Shown here: positions 8,884 to 17,627 of the stretch, one piece after another
Layout: each line of letters begins with the position of its first letter
How positions within the stretch are numbered: the first letter of the stretch is position 1
NCBI RefSeq assembly: GCF_009664365.1
Contig: NZ_CP044310.1
Span: 5,333,501-5,397,500 of the forward strand
Reading direction: 5' to 3'
DNA from: Paenibacillus xylanilyticus
Lineage (GTDB): Bacteria > Bacillota > Bacilli > Paenibacillales > Paenibacillaceae
DNA length: 64,000 nt
Program-made: the position numbers and the translations under genes
The notes under the pieces: model-generated
The model's input: the letters and a program-made list of their open reading frames with translations, nothing else
What the model was told of the DNA's origin: nothing
The model's database searches: none

Positions 8884-9834
8884 CTATCGCTTACCACGCT
8901 GATTCTCGCCCCGAACGGACACCACATCGACAAACGGACGAATGCGGTCCATCAGACGCTGCCCCTTGTTCATTTCCTCGCCATCCCTGGTCGTAAAGCT
9001 GAGATGCTTCTCCAGCCCATCCAGATTGTAGTTGGACGTGTAGAACGTCGGTTTCCGATTCATGCGGTAGTTCAAAATGGAACCCATCACATGATCCCGA
9101 ACCCAAGGATTCAGATTCTCTGCGCCAATATCATCGAAGATGAGCAGGTCACAGCTTTTGAGTATATCTGTCGTTTCCTTCAGCTTCTGTCCATCCGTGA
9201 TCATGGATTTCAGATCCTCCACAAAGTCAGGCATGTAGATAATGACCCCTGTGTGTCCAGCGACGGCTAATTCGTGTAACAGATAACACATCAGAAACGT
9301 CTTGCCTGTTCCAAATGATCCCTCGAGAAACAGTCCTTGCGGAGATAACCCATTCTCCTTCGTGTCACTAATATAACGCAGAACCTGGTTTACCGCCGGA
9401 GCTCGCATCCGATCCTTGCCCATAATTTCCACATCATTATAACCTGCACTAAGCGCACGCTCGTCCACATAGAAGCTGCGGATTCTCTTCTTGATCACAT
9501 GCTCATTTTGCCTGGCAATATGTTTGGAACACGGAGCTTTTTTATCTATAATTTCGGGTTTACCGTTAAAATGCTCTACTTCCAGTTTGCAAAAGTGACC
9601 CTGGAAATCGTTAGGACAGTTATCCAGCCCCGGACAATTCGCACAGTTTTTCGAATCTCGGGCATACTGATACAGCTTGCTCAGATCGGTCATGAGCTGT
9701 GCATCTTTCAGTTCCGGGTGACCTGCTCGGAATTCGCGTACGTACGGATCATCCATCAACTCCGCCGCAATTCGCCGCGACTGCTCACGAAAGGAAGGAT
9801 TAAGCTGCTGAAGCAGTCCTCCCAAGGATTCCAT
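8884..9834 (-). CDS. dnaI: Primosomal protein DnaI (helicase loader)
   Basis: A 316-residue AAA+ ATPase that loads the replicative helicase DnaC during initiation and restart. The N-terminal part has the zinc-binding cysteines (CANCPGLDNC, then HFCKL) typical of DnaI. The ATPase core shows Walker A GSFGTGKT and Walker B LLIFDDIGAE, followed by a sensor-type TSN motif. An open extension to 9930 exists, but the ATG at 9834 follows AAGGGGG at 9-base spacing and gives the normal DnaI length (about 311). In B. subtilis dnaI directly follows dnaB; here dnaB lies 23 kb away at 33299-34834 in the same orientation. The gene must therefore have its own promoter, which I could not place. Confidence 0.93.
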   Translation of the reverse strand: MESLGGLLQQLNPSFREQSRRIAAELMDDPYVREFRAGHPELKDAQLMTDLSKLYQYARDSKNCANCPGLDNCPNDFQGHFCKLEVEHFNGKPEIIDKKAPCSKHIARQNEHVIKKRIRSFYVDERALSAGYNDVEIMGKDRMRAPAVNQVLRYISDTKENGLSPQGLFLEGSFGTGKTFLMCYLLHELAVAGHTGVIIYMPDFVEDLKSMITDGQKLKETTDILKSCDLLIFDDIGAENLNPWVRDHVMGSILNYRMNRKPTFYTSNYNLDGLEKHLSFTTRDGEEMNKGQRLMDRIRPFVDVVSVRGENQRGKR

Positions 9835-9861
9835 GGCTTCAAGCCCCCTTAATGTATTCAA

Positions 9862-9949
9862 TATAGAATGAACCACCTGAATTTTACCCATAACCATGAT
9901 GACGGCAAAGGTTCCTTCGATCGATTGCAATTCTATTGTTCATTCTATA
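9862..9949. repeat. 12-base inverted repeat upstream of dnaI
   Basis: TATAGAATGAAC at 9862-9873 and its exact complement GTTCATTCTATA at 9938-9949 flank 64 bases just upstream of the dnaI start. This is next to the boundary of the mannoside island. It could be an operator pair or a relic of the insertion. The rest of 9950-10063 shows nothing else I can support. Confidence 0.5.
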
Positions 9950-10063
9950 GAAACTCGGGGCATAACTCAACATGTTCCGTCTGGAAAAAACGATCTCCTT
10001 CGTGACACATTGTATCGCAATTGGTGTGGAAGACAGTACCTGCCTGCTCCCAGGGTTATTCCT

Positions 10064-12847
10064 TTAACGAGGGAGCCCTACCGTAACAATCTCGCAAGGT
10101 CCTGCCGGGATGGACCATTGTTTGCCGCTGAATAGATTCGTAGAAACATTTGAAGAGGATACGAGTTTCTCGCCCTTCTCCTCCAAAATATTGCTCTTGT
10201 ATGCTTCTTCATTCGTATTCCATTCGGTCGCAGCCAAACTCAACAGAGATGTGTCCGGCTTCATATTATACCAGCGCATCATCAGATCACCTGATTCCTC
10301 ATTCACTTTCAGTGAGGAGAATGCCATACCTTCCCCTTGCCATTCAAATGGGGTATGCGTTGATGACAGCGTTCCTGAGTGAACATCCGTTTGAACTAGC
10401 GTCCATGGAACCTGGAACTGGTAAGCCTCGATGTATGCATCTGATGATGCACCGCTACCATCATGCGGAATGATCTCCATCTGGAACGTATGCTCTCCCA
10501 GACACTGTGCTTCCGGCGTCGGGAACAATCCCCAGTCCCCGAGCTCCCCTACGGCACGGAGCAGCGTTACAGCGATCGTATTGCGCCCATCCTGAAGAAC
10601 TTCATATTCATTCAGTCCCAGATTGGCTACGACCAGTCCAGCCTGTTCTTCACTCACATCCACAAAGCTTTGCTGATGCTGCGTATTGCTTGGATTTTGC
10701 CACTCCGGCGCGGGCACATTATCACGAGTAGCAATCTCAAACATGGAATCCACATGGTGAACCGCAGTCTCCAGATCGGTTGGGAACAGGGCACGTACAC
10801 GGTGATCCTTCGCCTGATTGTTGAAGGTGGTTTGCACATGAACTCCTTTTGCGCTGTGGCTTAACGACAGAATCGTACGAATACGCAGTGTGGTAGTCTG
10901 TTTGGAACGCTGTGCCTTGCGATACGGATAATAGATGAGCTCACGCTGTTCACGATCCAGCACCTCATCCGCTGAAGCAGGAATTTCCCAATCATGTATG
11001 ATTTCATAGGAGACACGGTACGGCGTATCTTCTATGATCTGTATGCCGGCTGTTAATTCTTTTGTAGTCAAAGCAGCTTCATTCTCCGGCTGCTTGAACA
11101 TATACTCGTTACCGATATCCCCAACATTTTCGTACACGCCAAGGTCTTGGTATGTACGTCCAGTACGTTTATCCTTCAGTGTAAAAGAGCCATTGTCTGT
11201 GATTGTAACAGCAACATATTCATTTTCCATGCTGTGTTCGCCACTGCGCAGTGCAGTGCCATTCGAGACAGAATCATCCTGAGCTTCACTGCGAACCCAG
11301 GCATATGCCTTCAATCCAAGTGCTGGCACGTTCCCAGCTTCAAATGTAATTCTGACCCGGCGGCAGCTGTATGGCTGACGGAATCGGTCATCCGGCAGAT
11401 CATAACCGAACTGCAGGCCCAGATCTTCTACGGTACACGGAACGTGCGCACCCTTTTCGTCAACGAGGATACGACCCGACAGGTCTACGTTGTTCATTTG
11501 GGCAGCCATACCCTCTAATGAAATTCCATCACGGAAGTAGATACGAGCTGCATCCAGTTCGATCTGAACAACGCCGCTGCGCTCCCAGCCTGTCGTATTA
11601 AACGTGATCAGCGGCCGAGCATCTTCACCGTAACCAGCAAAGATTGAGGTATCCACCAAAGCAGCAATCTGACTCGTGCTCTCTTCAATCATGGCTTCAG
11701 CGACGTGACGGCTCTTCTCGAATCGTGTGACCATCTCGCGGTGAACCTCATCCACACTGCAGCCGCAGATGCTGTCATGCGGATGGTTCTGCATCAGCGT
11801 TTTCCAGGCATATGTCAGTTGATCATGCGGATAAGCGTGTCCAAGGAGATGGGCGTAGGAAGCCAGTGGCTCAGCCACCTTTTCCAGCATGGCTTGACCA
11901 AGCTGGTTCATCTGTTTCAGGTAAACCCGTGCCGAAGCCGTGTTCACCAGGGTACCCCAGCCATCGGTACGCTGGCTGCGCAGCTCTCCTTTTACCGTAG
12001 ACAGCTCATGCTCCGCTGATTCTTTCAGGGCCGTCAGATAATCCGGAAAGTTGGAGTGAACGAATTCAATGTCGGGATGTAATTGCTCGGCCATTCGAAT
12101 CGCCTCAGGCAGATCCCGCTGAATAGGCTGATGATCACATCCGTTCATGTACAGCAGTTCATTGGTCGACGCATATTTCTCGGCATCTGCCAGTTTGGTT
12201 TCCCAGAACTTGCGAGCTGAAGCCTCATCTACCGGAATTTCATTACCATTAGAGTACCAGTTGGCAAACAGCACCCCCAGCACTTTCGATCCATCCGGCC
12301 CTTCCCACATGAGCTCCGAGAAGCTGGATTCATACCCTGCATCCGATACAGTATTATTGAAGCCTGTAGGTTTTACGCCTCTACCAAAAAAGACGTTGTC
12401 GATGCCGGATTGCAGCATCAGCTGCGGAGTCTGTCCAACCAGCCCGAACGTATCGGGAAAATAACCGATCTTGGAGGGCGTGCCGTAACGCTTCGCATCC
12501 CGATGCCCAACCTGCATATTGCGCACATTGGCTTCACCACTGGTAAGAAATGCATCCTGCAGTATATACCAAGGCCCAATTACAATCCGGCCATTGCGGA
12601 TGTGCTTCTCCAGCCACTCCTTTTGCTCCGGGCGAACCTGAAGATAATCATCGATAATAATCGTTTGTCCATCCAGATAAAAGCTTTTGTAGTCCGCTCC
12701 CTCATCGAGCTCATCTAGCAGTGAATCCACCAGTTGAACGAGCCGCATATGGTGCTTCTCATAGGGCAGGTACCATTCCCGATCCCAGTGAGTGTGCGAA
12801 ATGATATGGGCTCTTTTGGTTTTTGGTTTATTCTTTTGTTCCGTCAT
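10064..12847 (-). CDS. GH38 alpha-mannosidase (MngB-like)
   Basis: A 927-residue cytoplasmic retaining alpha-mannosidase without a signal peptide. The catalytic domain opens with the zinc-binding signature SHTHWDREW (residues 17-25) and has the nucleophile region GYFPDTFG with Asp132. Helical and beta-sandwich domains follow. A GAGAGGTGG ribosome site is 7 bases before the ATG, and the preceding gene stops only 3 bases upstream, so the two are co-transcribed. It is the last gene of the glycosidase operon. It differs clearly from the other GH38 at 17628-20768, so the pair probably handle different linkages (alpha-1,2, alpha-1,3 or alpha-1,6) of imported mannosides. Confidence 0.9.
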   Translation of the reverse strand: MTEQKNKPKTKRAHIISHTHWDREWYLPYEKHHMRLVQLVDSLLDELDEGADYKSFYLDGQTIIIDDYLQVRPEQKEWLEKHIRNGRIVIGPWYILQDAFLTSGEANVRNMQVGHRDAKRYGTPSKIGYFPDTFGLVGQTPQLMLQSGIDNVFFGRGVKPTGFNNTVSDAGYESSFSELMWEGPDGSKVLGVLFANWYSNGNEIPVDEASARKFWETKLADAEKYASTNELLYMNGCDHQPIQRDLPEAIRMAEQLHPDIEFVHSNFPDYLTALKESAEHELSTVKGELRSQRTDGWGTLVNTASARVYLKQMNQLGQAMLEKVAEPLASYAHLLGHAYPHDQLTYAWKTLMQNHPHDSICGCSVDEVHREMVTRFEKSRHVAEAMIEESTSQIAALVDTSIFAGYGEDARPLITFNTTGWERSGVVQIELDAARIYFRDGISLEGMAAQMNNVDLSGRILVDEKGAHVPCTVEDLGLQFGYDLPDDRFRQPYSCRRVRITFEAGNVPALGLKAYAWVRSEAQDDSVSNGTALRSGEHSMENEYVAVTITDNGSFTLKDKRTGRTYQDLGVYENVGDIGNEYMFKQPENEAALTTKELTAGIQIIEDTPYRVSYEIIHDWEIPASADEVLDREQRELIYYPYRKAQRSKQTTTLRIRTILSLSHSAKGVHVQTTFNNQAKDHRVRALFPTDLETAVHHVDSMFEIATRDNVPAPEWQNPSNTQHQQSFVDVSEEQAGLVVANLGLNEYEVLQDGRNTIAVTLLRAVGELGDWGLFPTPEAQCLGEHTFQMEIIPHDGSGASSDAYIEAYQFQVPWTLVQTDVHSGTLSSTHTPFEWQGEGMAFSSLKVNEESGDLMMRWYNMKPDTSLLSLAATEWNTNEEAYKSNILEEKGEKLVSSSNVSTNLFSGKQWSIPAGPCEIVTVGLPR

Positions 12848-12850
12848 GCG

Positions 12851-15800
12851 TTAGCCCACCTCTCCATTTTGTTGTACAATCTCAACTTCTTCCGGGCGAT
12901 ACACCGTATGCAGCTTGCCTGCAGCATCTGTGGCAAACAGCACGGATCGATTTTTCTCCATTTTGAACTCATAGGATACTCCAGTGGGGGTATCTCTTAC
13001 GTGAACCTTATGATTGAGTGAAGACTCTGACACAAAGACATATAGATTTCCTTTTGGAAAACTCAGTTTCCGGCCATAGATTCCTGCAATGTCTCCGCCA
13101 GATATCCATTCCAGCTCCTGATGGATGCCAGCCGTTTCGGCCGCGTACCGATACAGGTCCGCCAGCGGCTCTTCCCGTCCGTTAAGCTCGAGCGGCAGCG
13201 GGGTCCACATGATTTTCCCTTTTCCCCATGGCAGAACAGTCACTTCATCCGGAGTGTCATGATCTTGATGAAGCAGCGTCTCTTTGGCCACCTCAGCAAT
13301 ACGACGCCGGCCATACGTTACCCGGTGATTCACCCCATTGATATTCAGCAGTTCTTCACGTTGCACATTACCCAAACTGCGTTTACCCACAATGTGATCG
13401 GCCCGGTCACTGGCCTTCCAGTACGCATCCAGTCCCAGTGGTCCAGTGATCAGCAGACATGCGCCTTCCTTCTCCGTGAATGCAAGCAGCTGAAGCAATG
13501 CAGCATTATCCATATTGTGTGGACTTGGCACGATAATCAGCTTGGGCGACTGCTGCTCCAGAGCTTCCAAATGATACTCGGATACGGCACGGAATGGCAG
13601 TTTCAGATCATAGGACATCACACGTGTAAGCTTGGTGGTTGCATCATAAGCAAGGGAACGGTTGGAGAAATCATTGGAATATGGGAACACGACCGCAATC
13701 TCCTCCAGCTCACGATCCTCGAAGAAATCACGCACCTTCTGCATGAAGCGGCCAAAGTCATAGGATACATCTGCCTCTGGCTTCTCTGTACCATCTGCAC
13801 GAAGGGCTCCAATATGAGACTCATTGGCATTATCCATATAGAAGTTCGTATTCCAGATCCATTGCACTGCTCCGGCACCACCTGTGGAGAATGCATAGGC
13901 ATACTTCCGTTCAAGAATGCTGCGAAGCTCTTCTTCCGTGCGTTTGGCGCGTCCATCCGGGGTCTCCACATACATGATGCCCGTCTCCTGAATGAGATTC
14001 GGTTTATGTGGAGTTTTGGTGAAAATGCCGTCCCAGATCAGATCATCGTTCAACCACCAGGAATGCACGGTGGTATAATCCACTTCACGTTCATAGAAAA
14101 ACGGTGAAGGACGCTGTGCACCCAGAGCTTCGTCCTGTCCTACAGTAACGAGATGATTCGGCACCAGATCCTTGATTGTACCTACGAGCTCTCTTGCCCA
14201 AACATTGTGCATCTCCATGGAAAAGAGACAATAATCAAGCCAGCGAGTTCCTTTTTTCGCCTTGTGCATGTCCTGTACATCAAAGTTAATCTCTTCCGGT
14301 TCCGGAATGACCGCTGCTGCAAAGTTCGGAAGCTGCTTCGGCGACATGTTCCATGCTTCCTGCAGCGCTTCAATGGTTTCATGACGCTGCTCAAGCCATG
14401 CGATAAAAGCCTGCTGTTCGTGCGAATCCCTGGCTGAGCGCGGGCCAGCCGAGAAAATGCGCACCGGATCAAACATCGATGGCTCGTTAATCAGATCCCA
14501 ATCCACATGAGTGGTGTGTGTATGCCGGCTGACGATGCTGCGAATGAAACGCTTCTGTGCCTCGACACTTTGCGGATCCAGATACGGATTCGTTCCTTCC
14601 CACGTTTCAGGTGTAAAGGAAAAGAACGTAAACGTGACCTGCAGGCCGTGACGCTTCGCCGTTAACAGGAAGGCATCAATCGCGCGAAGCACATCCTCTG
14701 CCATGTGTCCGTCCACCTGCATCATGTTGCGATATGCCGTCCAGATTCCGGTCCGAATCCAGTTAATGCCTGCTTTCGCCATCTGTGCCATGTCCCGATC
14801 CCATATGTCGGCATTCGGAAGAAACAGAAATTTTCGGGCTACGTCGGAGGTCATGTACGTCATGCCCACAACAGGGAGAGGTCGTCCTTCTTTTACAAAA
14901 TAGTCTCTGCTGCGAGTAATGACTTCACCTTCAGCAAGCAATGCGTCATCCTGGCCCCAGAAGCCTTGACGCAGATTCCGAACTTCACCGTCCGGTCCTT
15001 GCGCACGACATACGACACGGTACAGCCCGCTTTCTACTGAAACCGGAAGAGGAAGGCGTACAAACTGCTGCTCTCCGGTGAGCTCCATCTGCAGCTTATG
15101 ACTCCATACCCTCTCAGCTGTGCTGCTTGTCCGGTCCTCCCGTTCAACGGTCAGTTCAAACGTCCACAACTCGGAAGACGTACGTCTGTCACCCGCGCGC
15201 TGTAAAATCTGTCCCTGAAGGGTAAGTACAGCTCGTTCACCTGGTTCATACGTGGCGTAGTTAGGCTTGAGCGACAATTCAGTTACCCCTTTGGCACAGA
15301 ATTGTGCCCACTTCACGATCTCGTTCGCACCGTCTTGCTCCCAGAATGAAGCGGTCAGCGGCAGATTCACAAACATCCAGCGTGAACCAGCAAATGTACT
15401 GCGGGAGTTCTCCCACAGGACAATCGGAGCAGCAATGCTGCGTTCATCCTTACTTACTCCGCTAAGTAACGGATAGATCTGCGTGCTCATCGGTCCTGCC
15501 GAACCCATCTGGTGAGGCAGATCACTGGACTTGGTCGTATGCGGGACCAGATTCCACGTGTCTGCAATCTCAAACAAGCCCTCTTTGCCTGCAAGCAGTG
15601 AAATTTGTTCAGAGGAAGCGTACGTTTGGATATTTCCTGAATATACGTTCAGTGCCTCGTGAATATAAAGCTCCTGATGATACGCCGTCTGCTCGGACTC
15701 AACAACCCAAGCACCATCCTGATCCCGTACAGGGCGCTTAAACGGTGCTCCACCCACACTGATCAGGCTTCCTCCCTGATGCAGATAGGCTGCAATTTCC

Positions 15801-16021
15801 GTCCAGGCCGATTTGGGAAAGTAGGGTGCATGCAGGTTTACCAGACAGCCCTCGCCTGCTGCTGCTTTCAACACATCAGCCAGTTCACGCGCGCTAACAA
15901 CGATGACTTTATTAGACCCTTGCCAAGTATCCAGAGCCTCACGGGATGGCCGCTGGCCTTCTGCCGGAAAATCAGGATCAGCGAAGATAATCAGCTTATT
16001 GTCCTTCACATGTGTACTCAT
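12851..16021 (-). CDS. Large clan GH-A glycoside hydrolase, candidate beta-mannosidase
   Basis: A 1056-residue protein with no signal peptide. A long N-terminal region (to about 370) includes beta-rich segments. It is followed by a TIM-barrel (about 385-700) with a likely acid/base Glu513 in WDLINEPS and nucleophile Glu679 in LIQETGIMY. A flavodoxin-like domain of the type in GH42 enzymes comes next (IIVPSPHNMDNA, CLLITGPLGLDAY), then a C-terminal beta domain. That layout suggests a GH42 or GH164-like fold. In this operon, after alpha-mannosides are removed, a beta-mannosidase for Man-beta-1,4-GlcNAc would be needed, and this is the best candidate. The substrate is inference. Its ATG overlaps the stop of the GH125 gene (ATGA). 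Confidence 0.75.
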   Translation of the reverse strand: MSTHVKDNKLIIFADPDFPAEGQRPSREALDTWQGSNKVIVVSARELADVLKAAAGEGCLVNLHAPYFPKSAWTEIAAYLHQGGSLISVGGAPFKRPVRDQDGAWVVESEQTAYHQELYIHEALNVYSGNIQTYASSEQISLLAGKEGLFEIADTWNLVPHTTKSSDLPHQMGSAGPMSTQIYPLLSGVSKDERSIAAPIVLWENSRSTFAGSRWMFVNLPLTASFWEQDGANEIVKWAQFCAKGVTELSLKPNYATYEPGERAVLTLQGQILQRAGDRRTSSELWTFELTVEREDRTSSTAERVWSHKLQMELTGEQQFVRLPLPVSVESGLYRVVCRAQGPDGEVRNLRQGFWGQDDALLAEGEVITRSRDYFVKEGRPLPVVGMTYMTSDVARKFLFLPNADIWDRDMAQMAKAGINWIRTGIWTAYRNMMQVDGHMAEDVLRAIDAFLLTAKRHGLQVTFTFFSFTPETWEGTNPYLDPQSVEAQKRFIRSIVSRHTHTTHVDWDLINEPSMFDPVRIFSAGPRSARDSHEQQAFIAWLEQRHETIEALQEAWNMSPKQLPNFAAAVIPEPEEINFDVQDMHKAKKGTRWLDYCLFSMEMHNVWARELVGTIKDLVPNHLVTVGQDEALGAQRPSPFFYEREVDYTTVHSWWLNDDLIWDGIFTKTPHKPNLIQETGIMYVETPDGRAKRTEEELRSILERKYAYAFSTGGAGAVQWIWNTNFYMDNANESHIGALRADGTEKPEADVSYDFGRFMQKVRDFFEDRELEEIAVVFPYSNDFSNRSLAYDATTKLTRVMSYDLKLPFRAVSEYHLEALEQQSPKLIIVPSPHNMDNAALLQLLAFTEKEGACLLITGPLGLDAYWKASDRADHIVGKRSLGNVQREELLNINGVNHRVTYGRRRIAEVAKETLLHQDHDTPDEVTVLPWGKGKIMWTPLPLELNGREEPLADLYRYAAETAGIHQELEWISGGDIAGIYGRKLSFPKGNLYVFVSESSLNHKVHVRDTPTGVSYEFKMEKNRSVLFATDAAGKLHTVYRPEEVEIVQQNGEVG

Positions 16022-17337
16022 AACAGGCCATCCTTCATGGATTTATAGACCAACTGGGAGAACAGGCTGTTGGACCATGCAAACCATTTTCTCGTAAAAA
16101 TGGTTGGATCATCCGCATGGAAACCTTCATGCATATAACCTGTATCCGCATCTGTCGCTTCCAGCATACGAATGATCTCCAGCTTCTCCTCGGCAGATTG
16201 TGCCGTCAGTCCCTGCATGGATAGACCCATATGCCAGATGTAATCCGGTGGTGTGTGCGGGCTGCCGATCCCTTTGGCAACCTTGCCCTCATAATAGAAC
16301 GGGTTCTCTTTGCTCAGGGCGAATCGGCGGGTATTTTGATAGATCGGATCATCCGCTGTGACGTAACCGAGATACGGAATGGACATCAGTCCCGGTGTAC
16401 CGGCATCATCCATGAGACAGTAATTGCCGTAGCCATCCGTCTCGTACGCATAGATGGGACCAAATTCCGGATGACGATAAATGCCGTACAGCTGAATGCC
16501 ATGATCCACGTCCTGCTCCAGATCCTTAAGCTCCTGCAGCAGCGCCATATCCCGGAATACCCACTCGGCAAACTCCTGCATCTGGCGCAAAGCTACGACT
16601 GCAAACATGTTGCCTGGGATGTTGTAGTGAAAATCGCACGCATCGTCGCTGGAACGGAAGCCAGACCAGATCATGCCTGTATAATTGACCGGCATACCCT
16701 TCCCATGATTACGCAGAGAATCTGTAGGAATGCCGTTATTGCGTGTAAAGCGATATGGAGATTGTTCCATGTGATGCTGTTCCACCTTGAACAGATCCAC
16801 GATTTTGCGCATGGCAGCCTTGAAGCTGGAATCGAAAATGTCGGTCAGCTCCGTTTCCTTCCAATATAGATAGGCCAGACGTACAACAAAGCACAGCGAA
16901 TCAATCTCGAATTTGCGTTCCCATACCCATGGCGACATGTCCGTCTCGTCCGTTGTGTTCCAGTGCCAGTCATTGGCCGATTCATTGAAGGCATTGGCAT
17001 ACGGATCAATATGAACATACTGGATGTGGCGCTTGATCAGGCCGCCAATGATCCGCTGCAGGTCCTCATCTTCCTTCGCAAACGGAATGTAGTGCACCAC
17101 CTGCTCCACGGAATCACGCAGCCACGAGGCTGGGATGTCTCCGGTGATAACAAAAGTCGTGCCATCGTCCATCAGTTTTGTTGTTGTTTCGATTGTATTG
17201 GGGAAACAATTTTTGAATAATTGAAGCAGCTTCGGTCGATGAGCCAGCTTCTGTTCCGCCTCTTCGAGCACTGCCTGAATGGATTGCGGCACAGCAACGG
17301 GCGGCATTGGTATTTTGGGTAATCTGAATTGTTCCAT
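16018..17337 (-). CDS. GH125 exo-alpha-1,6-mannosidase
   Basis: A 439-residue metal-independent inverting alpha-mannosidase. Family hallmarks are visible: SWLRDSVEQVVHYIP (from residue 71), YANAFNESANDWHWNTTDET (from 113), and SGFRSSDD with the likely catalytic acid. Characterised GH125 enzymes remove alpha-1,6-linked mannose from N-glycan fragments. The ATG at 17337 is chosen; AAGGAG lies 12 bases upstream. A TTG at 17349 is too close to that site. The stop overlaps the next gene by four bases, indicating translational coupling. It is separated from the upstream GH38 by 290 bases that contain repeat copy B. Confidence 0.93.
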   Translation of the reverse strand: MEQFRLPKIPMPPVAVPQSIQAVLEEAEQKLAHRPKLLQLFKNCFPNTIETTTKLMDDGTTFVITGDIPASWLRDSVEQVVHYIPFAKEDEDLQRIIGGLIKRHIQYVHIDPYANAFNESANDWHWNTTDETDMSPWVWERKFEIDSLCFVVRLAYLYWKETELTDIFDSSFKAAMRKIVDLFKVEQHHMEQSPYRFTRNNGIPTDSLRNHGKGMPVNYTGMIWSGFRSSDDACDFHYNIPGNMFAVVALRQMQEFAEWVFRDMALLQELKDLEQDVDHGIQLYGIYRHPEFGPIYAYETDGYGNYCLMDDAGTPGLMSIPYLGYVTADDPIYQNTRRFALSKENPFYYEGKVAKGIGSPHTPPDYIWHMGLSMQGLTAQSAEEKLEIIRMLEATDADTGYMHEGFHADDPTIFTRKWFAWSNSLFSQLVYKSMKDGLL

Positions 17338-17399
17338 GGATGAGTGCAACTCCTTAAACGTATTGAATGGTGTAGCTATTTAGGAAAAACATTAATTTT

Positions 17400-17582
17400 A
17401 CACTGGACCACTGCGCGGTCAGAAATATCCTCCGATCGCTGTTATCCCCAGATTTTTTTGATTCCCTTCTTCAAAGGGTAAATCCGGGGATAGCGTATGC
17501 TTCCGATGTAGCTTTCTTTCAGAAAGCTTTTAGGCGAACGCTGCGCTTCTCCAGGTTATTTCTGTCCTCTCCGTTAATGTGT
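17400..17582. repeat. Palindromic intergenic repeat, copy B
   Basis: This copy sits between the GH38 gene ending at 17628 and the GH125 gene, in the same orientation relative to transcription as copy A. The outer pair is CAGAAATATCC (17420-17430) with GGTTATTTCTG (17554-17564). The central hairpin pairs TTATCCCCAGATTT with AAATCCGGGGATA. It has about 40 extra bases compared with copy A and shares the flanking TCCTCTCCGTTAA. Confidence 0.75.
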
Positions 17583-17627
17583 GAATAAAGAGCTGAACAT
17601 ACGTAGCTCAAAGTATTTCAAAAAGGT

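Noticed and set aside
9835-9930. N-terminal extension of dnaI
   Set aside because: No ribosome site at the upstream start; ATG 9834 has a good site and gives normal DnaI length.
13121-14107. 328-codon plus-strand open frame
   Set aside because: It lies wholly inside the GH-A gene on the opposite strand, has no ribosome site or domain, and the minus-strand protein has clear catalytic motifs.
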